Notes: a model not told the origin generated them from the sequence alone. Counted from the stretch's first letter, positions 44,142 to 53,580 are shown. The stretch is DNA of 61,482 nt from Bacillaceae bacterium SAS-127 (GCA_002261155.1 NKXN01000018.1:1-61482), one strand, 5' to 3'. Program-made: numbers and translations.

Positions 44142-45610
44142 CGTCTCCTCCTCCCTTCCTCGTTATTTCGCAGAGCAGAAGCCGTACTTTCATACACCGC
44201 TTCACCAATCGCTTTACCAAGCGGCGTAATCGTTCCAGCAAACTCCTGCTTCATCCCACGTTGGGTAGCCGCAATTAACATGCTGTCGGTCGATGTCCCT
44301 GTAGCAAATGTGCCGGTGAGTGGATCTTTCACTCCATAATCAAACAACGCTTTCACTTTCGCTTCGGTGGCGGTCATAATCGCTTGCACAAACGCTTCTT
44401 CTGAAAGATGAGCGTTGGCAAACACCCATGTGTTGATCGTTCCCGGCTGCATAACCGTTTCATGCTCCATTGCTCGTGACACATCGACAGCATTCCCAAC
44501 ACCAGCCGTCACGACAACAAAGACGGACATCCCATCTTGTTCAACGAGTCGATAAGAAGCATATTCTAGGTCCACCGCCGTCATCATTCCAACTGTTTCA
44601 TTCACATCAAAATGATGCGTCTCAAGAAATTGCTTCATCTCTTCTTTAAAATCGTCATTATTATAATCTTTATCAACATGCCGATTGACGAAGCTTCGAT
44701 GCCAGCCCCAACCAGCTCCAATGACGCCTGCTGATAAAGTTTTCAATAAAATCGGGGAATCGAGTGCGATGAATCCTTCATTTTGCCGAATAAGCGAGCC
44801 CGCTATTTCAATCGTTGCTTCATCTTCCTCAACTTTCAACGGAAGAATGCTCATTTGTGGCTTTGGCACTTCTGGATGTGGCCGCTTTTGTACAGCGGTT
44901 TTATAAACGGAATGAATATGCTCTTCCTGTAATACTTCACTCGGCATCCCAAGCCCATGAATGCGACCGTTTTCCATCAACAGCAAGCGATCACAATAAA
45001 GCGAAGCTAAGTTCAAATCATGAAAAATAGAGATCACCGTGAGTCCTGTTTCTCTCGTCATCTTTTTTAACAAATCGAGCAACTCTTTTTGGAATGCAAG
45101 GTCGAGATGATTCGTCGGTTCATCGAGCAGCAAAACCTGTGGCTCTTGAGCAAGCGCCTGCGCCAAATATACGCGTTGTCGCTCACCGCCAGACAACGCA
45201 TCTAAAGGTTTATCAGCGAAGCGCGTCGTTCCCGTACCTTCCATTGCTCGCAACACAGCTTCTTCATCTTCCCGCTTCCACACTGGGAATAGTCCGCTTT
45301 GATGAGCATAGCGGCCGAGAGAGACGGTTTCTTTTACTGTATAAGCAAAGGGCAAAGACGTATCCTGAGGCAATACGGCGATCACTTTCGCTAATTCTTT
45401 CGGCGAAAATCCCTTCAGCTTTCTGCCTTGAATCGTCACTTCACCCGCTTGGATCGGTATGACGCCGCTCAACATTTTCATCAACGTCGTTTTACCACTA
45501 CCATTTGGTCCTAATATGCCAAAAAGCTCTCCTTGCTGAACGGAAAAAGATAGCTGATTCACAATCGTTTGATTGCCGTAACCACCGGCGACTTGTTCTA
45601 TGTTTATCAT
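44138..45610 (-). CDS. Corrinoid ABC ATPase BtuD fused to amidohydrolase CbiZ
   Basis: A 490-residue fusion. Residues 1-255 are an ABC ATPase with Walker A GILGPNGSGKTTL, Q-loop LPQDTSLPF, signature LSGGERQRVYLA and Walker B VLLLDEPTNHLDL, matching BtuD/FhuC-type importers. Residues about 270-490 form a CbiZ adenosylcobinamide amidohydrolase (GVIGAGWGWHRSFVNRHVD, VVVTAGVGNAVDVS, GTFATGTSTDSMLIA, TPLGKAIGEAVYESTA), which cuts the aminopropanol arm from imported pseudo-B12 type corrinoids so they can be rebuilt. The fusion couples uptake to remodelling. It is joined to btuC and cbiB by 4-base overlaps. Confidence 0.95.
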   Translation of the reverse strand: MINIEQVAGGYGNQTIVNQLSFSVQQGELFGILGPNGSGKTTLMKMLSGVIPIQAGEVTIQGRKLKGFSPKELAKVIAVLPQDTSLPFAYTVKETVSLGRYAHQSGLFPVWKREDEEAVLRAMEGTGTTRFADKPLDALSGGERQRVYLAQALAQEPQVLLLDEPTNHLDLAFQKELLDLLKKMTRETGLTVISIFHDLNLASLYCDRLLLMENGRIHGLGMPSEVLQEEHIHSVYKTAVQKRPHPEVPKPQMSILPLKVEEDEATIEIAGSLIRQNEGFIALDSPILLKTLSAGVIGAGWGWHRSFVNRHVDKDYNNDDFKEEMKQFLETHHFDVNETVGMMTAVDLEYASYRLVEQDGMSVFVVVTAGVGNAVDVSRAMEHETVMQPGTINTWVFANAHLSEEAFVQAIMTATEAKVKALFDYGVKDPLTGTFATGTSTDSMLIAATQRGMKQEFAGTITPLGKAIGEAVYESTASALRNNEEGRRRR

Positions 45611-46668
45611 GCGGCACCTCTTCCTTTCCTATGTTTGCGCAGTAGAATCAGGGCGAATACGGGAGCGCCAATGACTGAAGTAATAACACCAATAGGTAAT
45701 TCCGTCGGAGAAATAATCGTTCGCGACACTAAATCGGTTAAAATTAAAAAGCCTGCCCCGATCAAAACAGATAACGGCAGTAAATGACGATGATCCGGCC
45801 CCCACACAAGCCTAATAAAATGCGGAATGACAAGACCAACAAAGCCGATCGTTCCAGAAACAGCCACCGCAGCACCCGTTAATATCGAACCAGCGCCTAA
45901 AATCACAAGCTTTTTCCTCCGAACATCAACACCTAAATGCTGCGCTTTCTCCTCACCGAAAGTCATCGCATTCAACTCTGCGGAATGAATCACGAGCAGC
46001 AACGTCCCAACTAAGAAAAACGGAATGATCAACTGAATATAATCCCAGCCTCTCATCGACACACTGCCGAGTAGCCAACCGATAATTTGCCGTAATTCTT
46101 CCCCTGTAAGCGCGATCATCAATGAAACCATTGCCCCTAAAAAAGAACTAAAAATAATTCCCGTCAGAATGATCGTCTCTACTTTGAACGACCGTTCAAT
46201 TGCTTGAGCAAATAAAAGAACGATAAAAATAGTAACAATCGCGGCAATAACGCTCACAATCGGCAACGTGAATCGTTCGAATAAAGGAAGTTGAATATTA
46301 AAAAATAGCACCATCACCGCCCCCGCAGATGCACCAGATGACACCCCTAACGTATAAGGATCCGCTAAAGGATTGCGTAACAGCCCTTGAAACGCCGCTC
46401 CCGCCACCGCTAGCGAAGCGCCAACGAGCCCGGCAAGCAACACGCGCGGAAGACGAATATTCCAAACGACACTATCAAAGGATGGATCGATACCACTAAT
46501 CGATGTACCGAAAAAATGGTGGGATAATAAGAATACGATATCCCGAACCGGAACGTGCATCGTTCCGACCGAGATACCGGCTAATACCGCTATAATAAAA
46601 AAAGCAAAGGCTATAATATACGCAGAAACTTTATTTCTTAAAAACATCTGGATAAACCGCTTCAGCAA
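45607..46668 (-). CDS. btuC: Corrinoid ABC permease BtuC
   Basis: A 353-residue FecCD-type permease with about ten membrane helices. Family blocks include LPRVLLAGLVGASLAVAGA, NPLADPYTLGVSSGASAGA and GTIGFVGLVIPHFIRL. It pairs with BtuF and the BtuD half of the next gene for corrinoid import. The reading frame overlaps btuF by 38 bases with a TTG start at 46668; an ATG at 46647 is equally possible, and neither has a strong ribosome binding site, so coupling to btuF is likely. Confidence 0.94.
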   Translation of the reverse strand: MLKRFIQMFLRNKVSAYIIAFAFFIIAVLAGISVGTMHVPVRDIVFLLSHHFFGTSISGIDPSFDSVVWNIRLPRVLLAGLVGASLAVAGAAFQGLLRNPLADPYTLGVSSGASAGAVMVLFFNIQLPLFERFTLPIVSVIAAIVTIFIVLLFAQAIERSFKVETIILTGIIFSSFLGAMVSLMIALTGEELRQIIGWLLGSVSMRGWDYIQLIIPFFLVGTLLLVIHSAELNAMTFGEEKAQHLGVDVRRKKLVILGAGSILTGAAVAVSGTIGFVGLVIPHFIRLVWGPDHRHLLPLSVLIGAGFLILTDLVSRTIISPTELPIGVITSVIGAPVFALILLRKHRKGRGAA

Positions 46669-47602
46669 GTTGCTCTAATCCTTCTGTTAAACGCGGACCT
46701 GTACGAGATACTAAGTCAGAATGGACATCGTACACTTCTTTATTTTTGATCGCAGATACATTTTCCCACCCTTTACGGCTTAACACTTGCTCTATCGGCT
46801 TTTCAGTATAGTATCCATAAGTTGTGATGATGACATCTGGATTTTTCTCAATCACCGCTTCTTCCGTAATTGGTTTCCAACCATCTAAATCCGCTGAAGC
46901 ATTTTTCACATGAATCATTTCAAGCATTTCATTCATAAATGTATTTTTTCCTGGAGTGTACATTTCAGGTGCTGGCGAGACTTCCACAAACACATTTTTC
47001 ATTTCGTCTTCTGTAATCGCTTCGGCTTTCTTCTCGATGTCTGCTATATCTTCTTTCATATCAGTCACGATTTCATCCGCTTCTTTTGCTTTCCCTGTCG
47101 CTTGGCCAATCATTTCAATCGACTCATATACTTCGTCAAAATTTTGAGCATCATTAACAACTAGCACATCGATGCCAGCGTCTTCTAATTGCTTCAAGCC
47201 ATCTTTCGAATTGTGAGCACCAGAAGCGTGAGCTAACACTAGATCTGGATTTAAGCTAATAATTTTCTCCACATTAAATTCCATGCCGCCCACTTTTTCG
47301 ATGTCCGCTACTTCTTCCGGGTAAGTATCATTGTCGGTTACTCCAACAATTTCTTTATCAAGATCTAATTCAAATGCGATTTCTGTATTGCTTGGAATTA
47401 GAGAAACGATGCGCTCGGGATCTTCGTCGATAACAACTTCTTTTCCTGCACCATCTTTAATCGTCACTGGAAATGCCGCTTCTTGCGTTTCTTTCGGTGG
47501 ATTCGTTTGCTCTTTTTCCGGAGCCGCTTTCTCTCCACCACAACCAGCTAGTACGCCAGCTGCTAACAACATAGATAAAATCGAAGTGGATACTTTTTTC
47601 AT
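46631..47602 (-). CDS. btuF: Corrinoid-binding lipoprotein BtuF
   Basis: A 323-residue substrate-binding lipoprotein. The signal MKKVSTSILSMLLAAGVLAGC ends in a lipobox; the mature part is a type III (helical backbone) binding protein with VSLIPSNTEIAFELDLDKEI and the C-terminal ENVSAIKNKEVYDVHSDL block. The ATG at 47602 has AAGGAGAG upstream; the longer frame runs back through the riboswitch and is not real. It is first in the operon and is controlled by the cobalamin riboswitch. Confidence 0.95.
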   Translation of the reverse strand: MKKVSTSILSMLLAAGVLAGCGGEKAAPEKEQTNPPKETQEAAFPVTIKDGAGKEVVIDEDPERIVSLIPSNTEIAFELDLDKEIVGVTDNDTYPEEVADIEKVGGMEFNVEKIISLNPDLVLAHASGAHNSKDGLKQLEDAGIDVLVVNDAQNFDEVYESIEMIGQATGKAKEADEIVTDMKEDIADIEKKAEAITEDEMKNVFVEVSPAPEMYTPGKNTFMNEMLEMIHVKNASADLDGWKPITEEAVIEKNPDVIITTYGYYTEKPIEQVLSRKGWENVSAIKNKEVYDVHSDLVSRTGPRLTEGLEQLAEAVYPDVFKK

Positions 47603-47639
47603 CTTTTCTATTCTCTCCTTTATGTTTAATAACAAAATA

Positions 47640-47667
47640 AAAAACACCTCTACGTATAGAGATGTGC
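47640..47667 (-). terminator. Riboswitch terminator before btuF
   Basis: On the minus strand ACATCTCTA and TAGAGGTGT form a stem followed by TTTTTATT, placed between the cobalamin aptamer and btuF. It is the likely off-state of the expression platform. Confidence 0.88.
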
Positions 47668-47689
47668 AGTGAAAAAGGGCAAATCCTAC

Positions 47690-47850
47690 CCTTTCACACC
47701 ACCCTATCCTCGTAGGTTTATCGGTGCTTGTGATACAGGCAGGTTTTCTGGCTCGTGAAATGAACAACTTCACTCACAGTGGCGGGACCGCGCTGGATTT
47801 ACACCAGCTTCCCCTTTTAAGAAACCGATTTCTAACGGCTTCGCCTAATC
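47690..47850 (-). ncRNA. Cobalamin riboswitch
   Basis: On the minus strand the conserved run GGGAAGCTGGTGTAAATCC, AGCGCGGTCCCGCCACTG (the B12 box core), GAGCCAGAAAACCTGCCTG and the L5-L13 type pseudoknot region follow the cobalamin aptamer order. With the terminator at 47640-47667 it should shut off the btuF-to-pduO operon when adenosylcobalamin is plentiful. The likely -10 box TATAAT lies about 35 bases upstream; the -35 is unclear. Confidence 0.95.
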
Positions 47851-47943
47851 AAGCATATGTAAAATTGATTAACACTAATTATACACAATTTCAATCCCAC
47901 TTCCATGCTCTTTTTTCCCTTTCAAAAAATTAGCGGAAGAAGT

Positions 47944-47972
47944 TTGAATTTCCCATATGTATCCGATAGAAT
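47944..47972 (+). promoter_or_regulatory. Promoter of the small membrane protein gene
   Basis: TTGAAT and TAGAAT are 17 bases apart. An inverted repeat AGTAGTATAGACTACT follows just downstream of the -10, where a repressor could bind. Confidence 0.6.
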
Positions 47973-48015
47973 ACAAGTAGTATAGACTACTATAATTTGA
48001 AAGGAGTGGATACAT

Positions 48016-48183
48016 ATGAACTTATTCATCGTTATCGGACTATTCATTCTTCTAATGGCTATAGGGGTTTACCTAATATTTGGTCTGCGCCAAGTCCTAG
48101 ATTCTCACGAAGCATCAAAAGTAGACAAAATTCCAAACAACCACTTCACAAAACAAAATAACAACCACAGCGCTGGCATGTAA
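48016..48183 (+). CDS. Small single-pass membrane protein, 55 aa
   Basis: An ATG at 48016 with GAAAGGAG at 8 bases opens a 55-codon frame. Residues 3-24 are a strong membrane helix (LFIVIGLFILLMAIGVYL), followed by a hydrophilic tail rich in Asn, Lys and His. It has its own promoter and lies divergent from the B12 operon. I do not recognise the family; a regulatory or envelope role is possible. Too short for usual gene callers, but the promoter, ribosome binding site and composition support it. Confidence 0.68.
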   Translation: MNLFIVIGLFILLMAIGVYLIFGLRQVLDSHEASKVDKIPNNHFTKQNNNHSAGM

Positions 48184-48225
48184 TAACTAAAGCGGAAGGC
48201 GCTGTTTAGCGACGGATGAACTGGA

Positions 48226-48264
48226 TAAAACAATCCGCAGAGACGACCTCTGCGGATTGTTTTT
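48226..48264. terminator. Bidirectional terminator between the small gene and bioA
   Basis: AAACAATCCGCAGA pairs perfectly with TCTGCGGATTGTTT; the bioA stop is inside it. An upstream GCGGAAGGCGC copy (48192-48202) belongs to the dispersed repeat family. Confidence 0.92.
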
Positions 48265-49615
48265 ATCGTTGCTGAACAAGTTGAATTTCTTCAATCGCTT
48301 GTTTCATGATTCGCCCCATTTGTGTCAGTTCTTCAAAACTAGTAGCGAGCGGTGGCATGAAGACAATGACGTCACCGAGCGGTCTTGTAAGCATGCCAAG
48401 CTCTCGCATTCTTAACGTCGCTTTATAAGCGACACGCTCTTCCGATAGAAATGGCTCTTTCGTTTCTTTATCCTTCACGATTTCGATTCCGCACATCAGC
48501 CCAAGCTGACGAACATCCCCAACTTGTGGCAACTCGGCAAGTTCAGCTAAGATTTCCTTAACATACTCGGCTTTTTTAGCCGCTTGATCGACTAATAGCT
48601 CTTTTTCGAAAATCTTTAAATTTGCTAAAGCAGCAGCGCAGCCGAGTTGATTCCCTGTATAAGAATGGCCATGGAAAAAGGTTTTCATTTCTGTATAATC
48701 TGCATAAAAAGCAGCGTAAACTTTTTCCGTTGTTATCGTTGCTGCGATTGGCAAGTAGCCTCCTGTGATTCCTTTAGCTACCGTCATAATATCTGGTTGA
48801 ACGTCTTCATGTTCAACTGCAAACATCTTTCCTGTTCGACCGAAGCCTGTCGCTACTTCGTCCACGACAAGTAAAATATTAAACTCGCGGCAAAGTGCTT
48901 CCAACGCTTTTAAATAACCAGGCGGCATCATATTCATTCCGCCAGCCCCTTGCACCATCGACTCAATCATCACACCTGCAATTTCTTCGTGCTTCTCTTC
49001 AAATAATTGACGAATCGCCTCAAGTGACTCCCGCTTCACCGCTTCTTCATCGCCAGAAGGATGACGGTATGTTGCTGGAAATGGTACGACGTAAGAATTA
49101 AACATTAACGAGCTATAGACGCGGTGATAAATATCAATGGCGCCGACACTAATCGCTCCAACCGTATCCCCATGATAGCCATTAGACATCGTCACAAATT
49201 TTGTTTTCGTCGTGATCCCTTTATTTTGCCAATATTGATACGCCATTTTAATGGCGATTTCCACCGATTCTGCCCCGCTATCCGAGTAAAAGACACGCGT
49301 TAAGTTTTCTGGTGTCAGTTTAACTAGTTGTTCTGCTAACTCAATCGATGGAACATTAGCCGCTCCCAATAAAGTAGAATGAGCGATTTTATCAAGCTGA
49401 GCTTTAATCGCCTCATCAATTTCTTGGCGGCGATGACCGTGGACATTAAGCCAGAGCGAAGAATAGCCATCTAAATATTCATTGCCGTGAATATCCCTCA
49501 CCCTGACTCCTTCCCCACTTTCGATAATAAGCGGCGCTTCTTCGTAATCCTTCATTTGCGTAAATGGAAGCCACATATGTTTTTTACTAATGTCATATAG
49601 TCGTTTCGTATCCAC
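48263..49615 (-). CDS. bioA: Adenosylmethionine-8-amino-7-oxononanoate aminotransferase
   Basis: BioA (450 aa) transfers an amino group from SAM (lysine in some Bacillus forms) to 8-amino-7-oxononanoate in biotin synthesis. PLP lysine is in [49 protein letters not shown] and [17 protein letters not shown] are BioA-type blocks that separate it from other class III aminotransferases. The start overlaps bioD by 23 bases. Whether SAM or lysine is the donor cannot be decided by eye. Confidence 0.95.
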   Translation of the reverse strand: MDTKRLYDISKKHMWLPFTQMKDYEEAPLIIESGEGVRVRDIHGNEYLDGYSSLWLNVHGHRRQEIDEAIKAQLDKIAHSTLLGAANVPSIELAEQLVKLTPENLTRVFYSDSGAESVEIAIKMAYQYWQNKGITTKTKFVTMSNGYHGDTVGAISVGAIDIYHRVYSSLMFNSYVVPFPATYRHPSGDEEAVKRESLEAIRQLFEEKHEEIAGVMIESMVQGAGGMNMMPPGYLKALEALCREFNILLVVDEVATGFGRTGKMFAVEHEDVQPDIMTVAKGITGGYLPIAATITTEKVYAAFYADYTEMKTFFHGHSYTGNQLGCAAALANLKIFEKELLVDQAAKKAEYVKEILAELAELPQVGDVRQLGLMCGIEIVKDKETKEPFLSEERVAYKATLRMRELGMLTRPLGDVIVFMPPLATSFEELTQMGRIMKQAIEEIQLVQQR

Positions 49616-50333
49616 GAATCTCTACCTCCTGCAATTGTTTAATCCTCCAATTTTCTGTGATTTCTGAGCGAGATGCTTCATCCGCTAAATAACTAGAAAT
49701 GTTTTGAATAAAGGGAATCGTTCCGATAATTGGCACGCCCGTCAACTGCTCAATCATTTGTCGATTGTCTTGTTCAATCATTTCATCTTCCGGCACCGTA
49801 CTTGATAAAATAATGCCCGTCACGTGCAACCCTCTATTCTTCAATGCTTCGACGGTCAGCATCGTATGATTGATCGTTCCTAGGCTCGCTCTAGCGACGA
49901 TCACGACTGGAAACTTTAATTCTTCTATGAGATCAATGATGCAATACCCTTGACGATTAAGAGGAACATACAATCCACCTGCTCCTTCAACGAGTAACAT
50001 CTCCTGATCGATCGCTTTCTCTTTAATATTTGTGATCACTTCTTCAATCGGAATGACCGTTCCCTCTTGTTCTGCCGCTAAATGAGGAGAACTCGCCATT
50101 TTGTATAAGTATGTAGATAACTCTTGATCTTTAAGCTCTGGCAACAATTGATAGATCTCCGCATCAGGAGCGATCAACTTTCCTTCTCGTTCTTCTGCCC
50201 CACTTTGTACTGGCTTATAAGGATAAACATCGACCCCTTGTTGCAAAAAGGCATGAGTCAGCAATAGCGTGGCAATCGTTTTTCCTGCATCTGTATCCGT
50301 TCCGGTCAAAAAAATTCCAGACATGTCTGTCAT
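49593..50333 (-). CDS. bioD: Dethiobiotin synthetase
   Basis: BioD (246 aa) closes the ureido ring of dethiobiotin with CO2 and ATP. The P-loop [16 protein letters not shown] and the [12 protein letters not shown] motif are complete, with KPVQSGAEE as substrate-binding segment. The ATG at 50333 is 16 bases from a perfect BirA-type operator. bioD-bioA form a two-gene operon; bioB, bioF, bioI and bioW are not in the window. Confidence 0.96.
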   Translation of the reverse strand: MTDMSGIFLTGTDTDAGKTIATLLLTHAFLQQGVDVYPYKPVQSGAEEREGKLIAPDAEIYQLLPELKDQELSTYLYKMASSPHLAAEQEGTVIPIEEVITNIKEKAIDQEMLLVEGAGGLYVPLNRQGYCIIDLIEELKFPVVIVARASLGTINHTMLTVEALKNRGLHVTGIILSSTVPEDEMIEQDNRQMIEQLTGVPIIGTIPFIQNISSYLADEASRSEITENWRIKQLQEVEIRGYETTI

Positions 50334-50348
50334 CCTCCCCGAAAAAAG

Positions 50349-50377
50349 TGTTAACTACATTTACAAAAATGTTAACA
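50349..50377. promoter_or_regulatory. BirA (biotin repressor) operator
   Basis: TGTTAAC and GTTAACA are perfect inverted arms separated by 15 bases, as in Bacillus bio operators. It lies between the divergent bioDA and bioY genes and can repress both when BirA carries biotinyl-AMP. Confidence 0.88.
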
Positions 50378-50428
50378 TATGAAAAAATATTAGACAACAA
50401 TATTTTTAACAAAAGGGGGAGCACTTAT

Positions 50429-50989
50429 ATGAAAGCGAATCAAATTGTATTATGTGCTTTGTTTGCTGCTTTAATGGCTGTTGGCGCCAATGTATCACCA
50501 TTTTTAACCGTCGGAGGTGTACCTGTAACATTACAATTATTATTTGCTATTATGGCTGGAGGATTATTAGGTAGTCATTTAGGTGCTTGGTCGATGATCG
50601 CCTATATGTTTATCGGACTAGCAGGTGCTCCGGTGTTTGCTCAATTTAAAGGAGGGCCCGCAAGCTTATTGAGTCCAACATTCGGTTTCGTTATCTCTTT
50701 TATTTTTGTTGCTTATGCTGTAGGAAAATGTCTTGAGCACAACCGTCAAAAAAAGAACTACATCTTTGCTGGCCTACTCACTTTAGTGCTCAACTATGGA
50801 ATTGGCACTAACTTTATGTATGCCGCGTTTCAATGGTGGGTTGAGGCTCCAGAAGGATTCAGTTATACGATGGCTTGGATGTGGATGGCCGCCTACCTCC
50901 CACTCGATACCATCGTCATCATTTCATCTTTAGCCACCTTACCTAAACTGCTAAATGCCTTGAAACAACGTAAGATCCGAACTGTCTAG
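50429..50989 (+). CDS. bioY: Biotin transporter BioY
   Basis: BioY (186 aa) is the biotin-binding S component of an ECF importer. It has about six membrane helices; motifs include ALFAALMAVGANVSPF, GGVPVTLQLLFAIMAGGLLG and GLAGAPVFAQFKGGPASLLSPTFGF. No ATPase genes are adjacent, so it would use shared ECF modules or act alone. The ATG at 50429 has GGGGGAG upstream; the longer frame crosses the BirA operator and is rejected. Confidence 0.96.
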   Translation: MKANQIVLCALFAALMAVGANVSPFLTVGGVPVTLQLLFAIMAGGLLGSHLGAWSMIAYMFIGLAGAPVFAQFKGGPASLLSPTFGFVISFIFVAYAVGKCLEHNRQKKNYIFAGLLTLVLNYGIGTNFMYAAFQWWVEAPEGFSYTMAWMWMAAYLPLDTIVIISSLATLPKLLNALKQRKIRTV

Positions 50990-51004
50990 TTAAGTGACAC
51001 TTTA

Positions 51005-51026
51005 AGAGGGCTACAGGCCCTCTTTT
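51005..51026 (+). terminator. Terminator of bioY
   Basis: AGAGGGC pairs with GCCCTCT, followed by TTTTATT. Confidence 0.9.
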
Positions 51027-51083
51027 TATTTTTTATTTTTATATGTATAGTAGATATATGTTGGTACTTTAGGAGTGGGATGG

Positions 51084-52361
51084 ATGAGAATTCGAGATTG
51101 GGATCAAAGTTTGAAAGTACGTCTATTAGGCGAAGGAATTATGAATGTGACGTTTTGGATGTTCTTTCCCTTTCTTGCGATCTATTTTGCTGATGCGTTC
51201 GGAAAGAGTACAGCTGGGCTATTACTTATTCTTTCGCAAATCTTTTCGGTCATGGCCAATTTAATTGGGGGATACTGTGCGGATCGCTTTGGCCGCAGGT
51301 ATATGATGATCCTCGCCGCCATTGGGCAAGGTTTATCCTTTTTGCTGTTTGCCTTTGCTAATTCTCCTTCATATGAATCGGCTCTACTCGGCTTTGTTGC
51401 TTTTTCGATCGCTAGCGTGTTCGGCTCTCTGTACTGGCCAGCAAGCCAAGCGATGGTTGCAGATGTCGTCGAAGAAAAAGATCGTAGCGACGTATTTGCC
51501 GTTTTCTATACATCGATTAATATAGCTGTTGTGCTCGGCCCGATTCTTGGGGGTATCTTTTTCTTTAGCTATCGCTTTGAATTAATGTGTTTCGCCGCGC
51601 TCGTCTGCTTCACTCTTGCTTTTATTCTATTTAAATGGACAGAAGAGACTGTTCCTGTTTCCAACAAAGAACGGTCGCTCGAAGGAGACACATGGTTTAG
51701 CGTGATATTAGCACAAGTGAAGGATTATCGGGTGATTGCTAGTGACAAACTGTTTATGCTCTTTGTCATCGCTGGTATCTTAAGCGCTCAAACATTTATG
51801 CAGTTGGACTTATTGATTCCGGTTTATACAAAGGAAGTCATCGATGTGCAATCGATCATGTCCATTGGCGACTGGAACTTAACCATTACAGGAGAAAAAG
51901 CATTCGGCCTATTAATCTCAGAAAATGGCCTACTTGTCGCCTTATTAACCGTCGTGATCTCAAAATGGGCAACTCGCTTTAAGGAAAAGAATATCTTTGC
52001 GCTCTCTTCCATTTTGTATGCATTATCGATGTGGATGTTCGGTCTAACAGAATGGTTTTGGGGCTTAGTCATAGCTATGGGAGTTTTTACATTTGGCGAA
52101 TTAATGATCGTCGGCTTACAGCAAAGCTTCATCTCTAAACTCGCACCTGAAGATATGCGTGGACAGTATTTCGCCGCCGCGAGCCTTCGCTACACACTTG
52201 GACGAACGATTGCGCCAATTTCGATTCCAATGACCGTTTGGTTCGGGTTTTTATGGACATTTACCATTTTGGCATTGCTCGCGCTTGTCAGTGCTGGAAT
52301 TTACTATTATATGTTTATTAAGTATGAACAACAGCGGGCGGGACAATTGATGGGAGGATAA
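51084..52361 (+). CDS. Major facilitator superfamily transporter
   Basis: A 425-residue MFS protein with twelve predicted helices. The loop 2-3 signature GGYCADRFGRRYMMI is canonical, and the first helix pair begins FWMFFPFLAIYFADAFG. The long central segment (about residues 190-215) and an extracellular-looking stretch (about 250-275, TKEVIDVQSIMSIGD) are like drug efflux members of Bacillus. The ATG at 51084 has AGGAG 8 bases before it; a GTG at 51075 overlaps that site. The substrate is unknown. It ends with an imperfect hairpin near 52365-52395. Confidence 0.87.
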   Translation: MRIRDWDQSLKVRLLGEGIMNVTFWMFFPFLAIYFADAFGKSTAGLLLILSQIFSVMANLIGGYCADRFGRRYMMILAAIGQGLSFLLFAFANSPSYESALLGFVAFSIASVFGSLYWPASQAMVADVVEEKDRSDVFAVFYTSINIAVVLGPILGGIFFFSYRFELMCFAALVCFTLAFILFKWTEETVPVSNKERSLEGDTWFSVILAQVKDYRVIASDKLFMLFVIAGILSAQTFMQLDLLIPVYTKEVIDVQSIMSIGDWNLTITGEKAFGLLISENGLLVALLTVVISKWATRFKEKNIFALSSILYALSMWMFGLTEWFWGLVIAMGVFTFGELMIVGLQQSFISKLAPEDMRGQYFAAASLRYTLGRTIAPISIPMTVWFGFLWTFTILALLALVSAGIYYYMFIKYEQQRAGQLMGG

Positions 52362-52598
52362 ATAGACCTTCGTTTCGTACGGAGGCTTTATTTTGCACTT
52401 TTCTGTACCACTTTTGTGTAAATTCAAGGTTTCCCCTTTAAAATTTACATATGTTTTACAATCATAATGAAGAAACTATTGTAAAATTAGGACAAAGGAT
52501 ACATGTCATATAGAACATTCATATAAAAAGGATCATCGATTAAAGTTTCACTATATAAGGAGTTGATTAGGGTGAGTTGCTACATAGGAGAAATTGCT

Positions 52599-53564
52599 AT
52601 GAGCGTTCCTCAGTTTCAAACAAACACAAACAGTTCCCGTATTTACGATGTTTTCGAAAAGGATTCCTTATTAGAAGGTATTGTCGTCATGGAACAAGAA
52701 ACCCCTATAGGAATAGTAATGAAAACCGATTTTTACCAAAAGTTATCCTCGAAGTATGGCTTAGCTTTATACATGGGTAAACATATAAGCTTAGTGACAA
52801 CAAAGAACCCTCTAGTTGTCGATTACTTTACACCTATTACAGAAGTTAGTTCTTTAGCGATGGCACGTGAATTAAATAAATTATATGACTTAGTCTTAGT
52901 GAAAAAAAACGATCAGTTTTATGGAGTTGTGAATATCAAAAACTTATTAATTAAAATTGCTGAAGAACAAGTTCGTATTGCTACGAATATGAATCCGCTT
53001 ACAGGATTGCCAGGAAATACACTAATTAAAGAAAACTTGATTGACACGCTGAATAATCAACCGGAATTTTCAGTGTTATATGCTGATTTAGATCAATTCA
53101 AAGCTTATAATGATGTGTATGGCTTTTCTAAAGGTGACGATTTAATACGAGAAACAGCAAACATTTTAAATAAATCTGTTTTGTTAAACGAAAAGGGCTT
53201 TGTCGGTCATATTGGCGGAGATGATTTTATTGCCATTCTTCCCCATTACCAATATCACTCCGTGTGTAACTCAATTATTCAAGAATTCAACTTAGCGATT
53301 AAAAAGTTTTTTAGTGAAGAAGATTTAACAAACGGGTACGTGATGGTGAAAAACCGGAAAGGAATCATGGAACAAACCGCTCTTACCGCTATTTCGATTG
53401 CCGTGGTCACCAATCAAGATAGAAATTTCTCTTCGATTGAGGAGCTTAGCGAGGAAGCCGCACGAATGAAAGGCATTTGCAAGCTTTCAACGGAAAGCTG
53501 CTACTTAAGTAATAATGACAAAGACCAGCCAATTGCTTGCTGCGAATACGGAGTTGGGTGCTAA
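52599..53564 (+). CDS. CBS-domain GGDEF protein with GGDDF variant
   Basis: A 321-residue cytoplasmic protein. Residues about 15-125 look like a pair of CBS motifs (LLEGIVVMEQETPIGIVMKTDFYQKL and VKKNDQFYGVVNIKNLL), which bind adenine nucleotides. Residues about 135-300 form a GGDEF domain (NPLTGLPGN, LYADLDQFKAYND) whose signature is HIGGDDF instead of GGDEF, so cyclase activity is uncertain. The tail is unusual: several cysteines (CKLSTESC, CCEYGVGC) that could bind metal. The ATG at 52599 has AGGAGA at 8-9 bases; a GTG at 52572 after AAGGAG is an equally good alternative adding nine residues. Confidence 0.85.
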   Translation: MSVPQFQTNTNSSRIYDVFEKDSLLEGIVVMEQETPIGIVMKTDFYQKLSSKYGLALYMGKHISLVTTKNPLVVDYFTPITEVSSLAMARELNKLYDLVLVKKNDQFYGVVNIKNLLIKIAEEQVRIATNMNPLTGLPGNTLIKENLIDTLNNQPEFSVLYADLDQFKAYNDVYGFSKGDDLIRETANILNKSVLLNEKGFVGHIGGDDFIAILPHYQYHSVCNSIIQEFNLAIKKFFSEEDLTNGYVMVKNRKGIMEQTALTAISIAVVTNQDRNFSSIEELSEEAARMKGICKLSTESCYLSNNDKDQPIACCEYGVGC

Positions 53565-53580
53565 CTTCTCTTTTAATATG

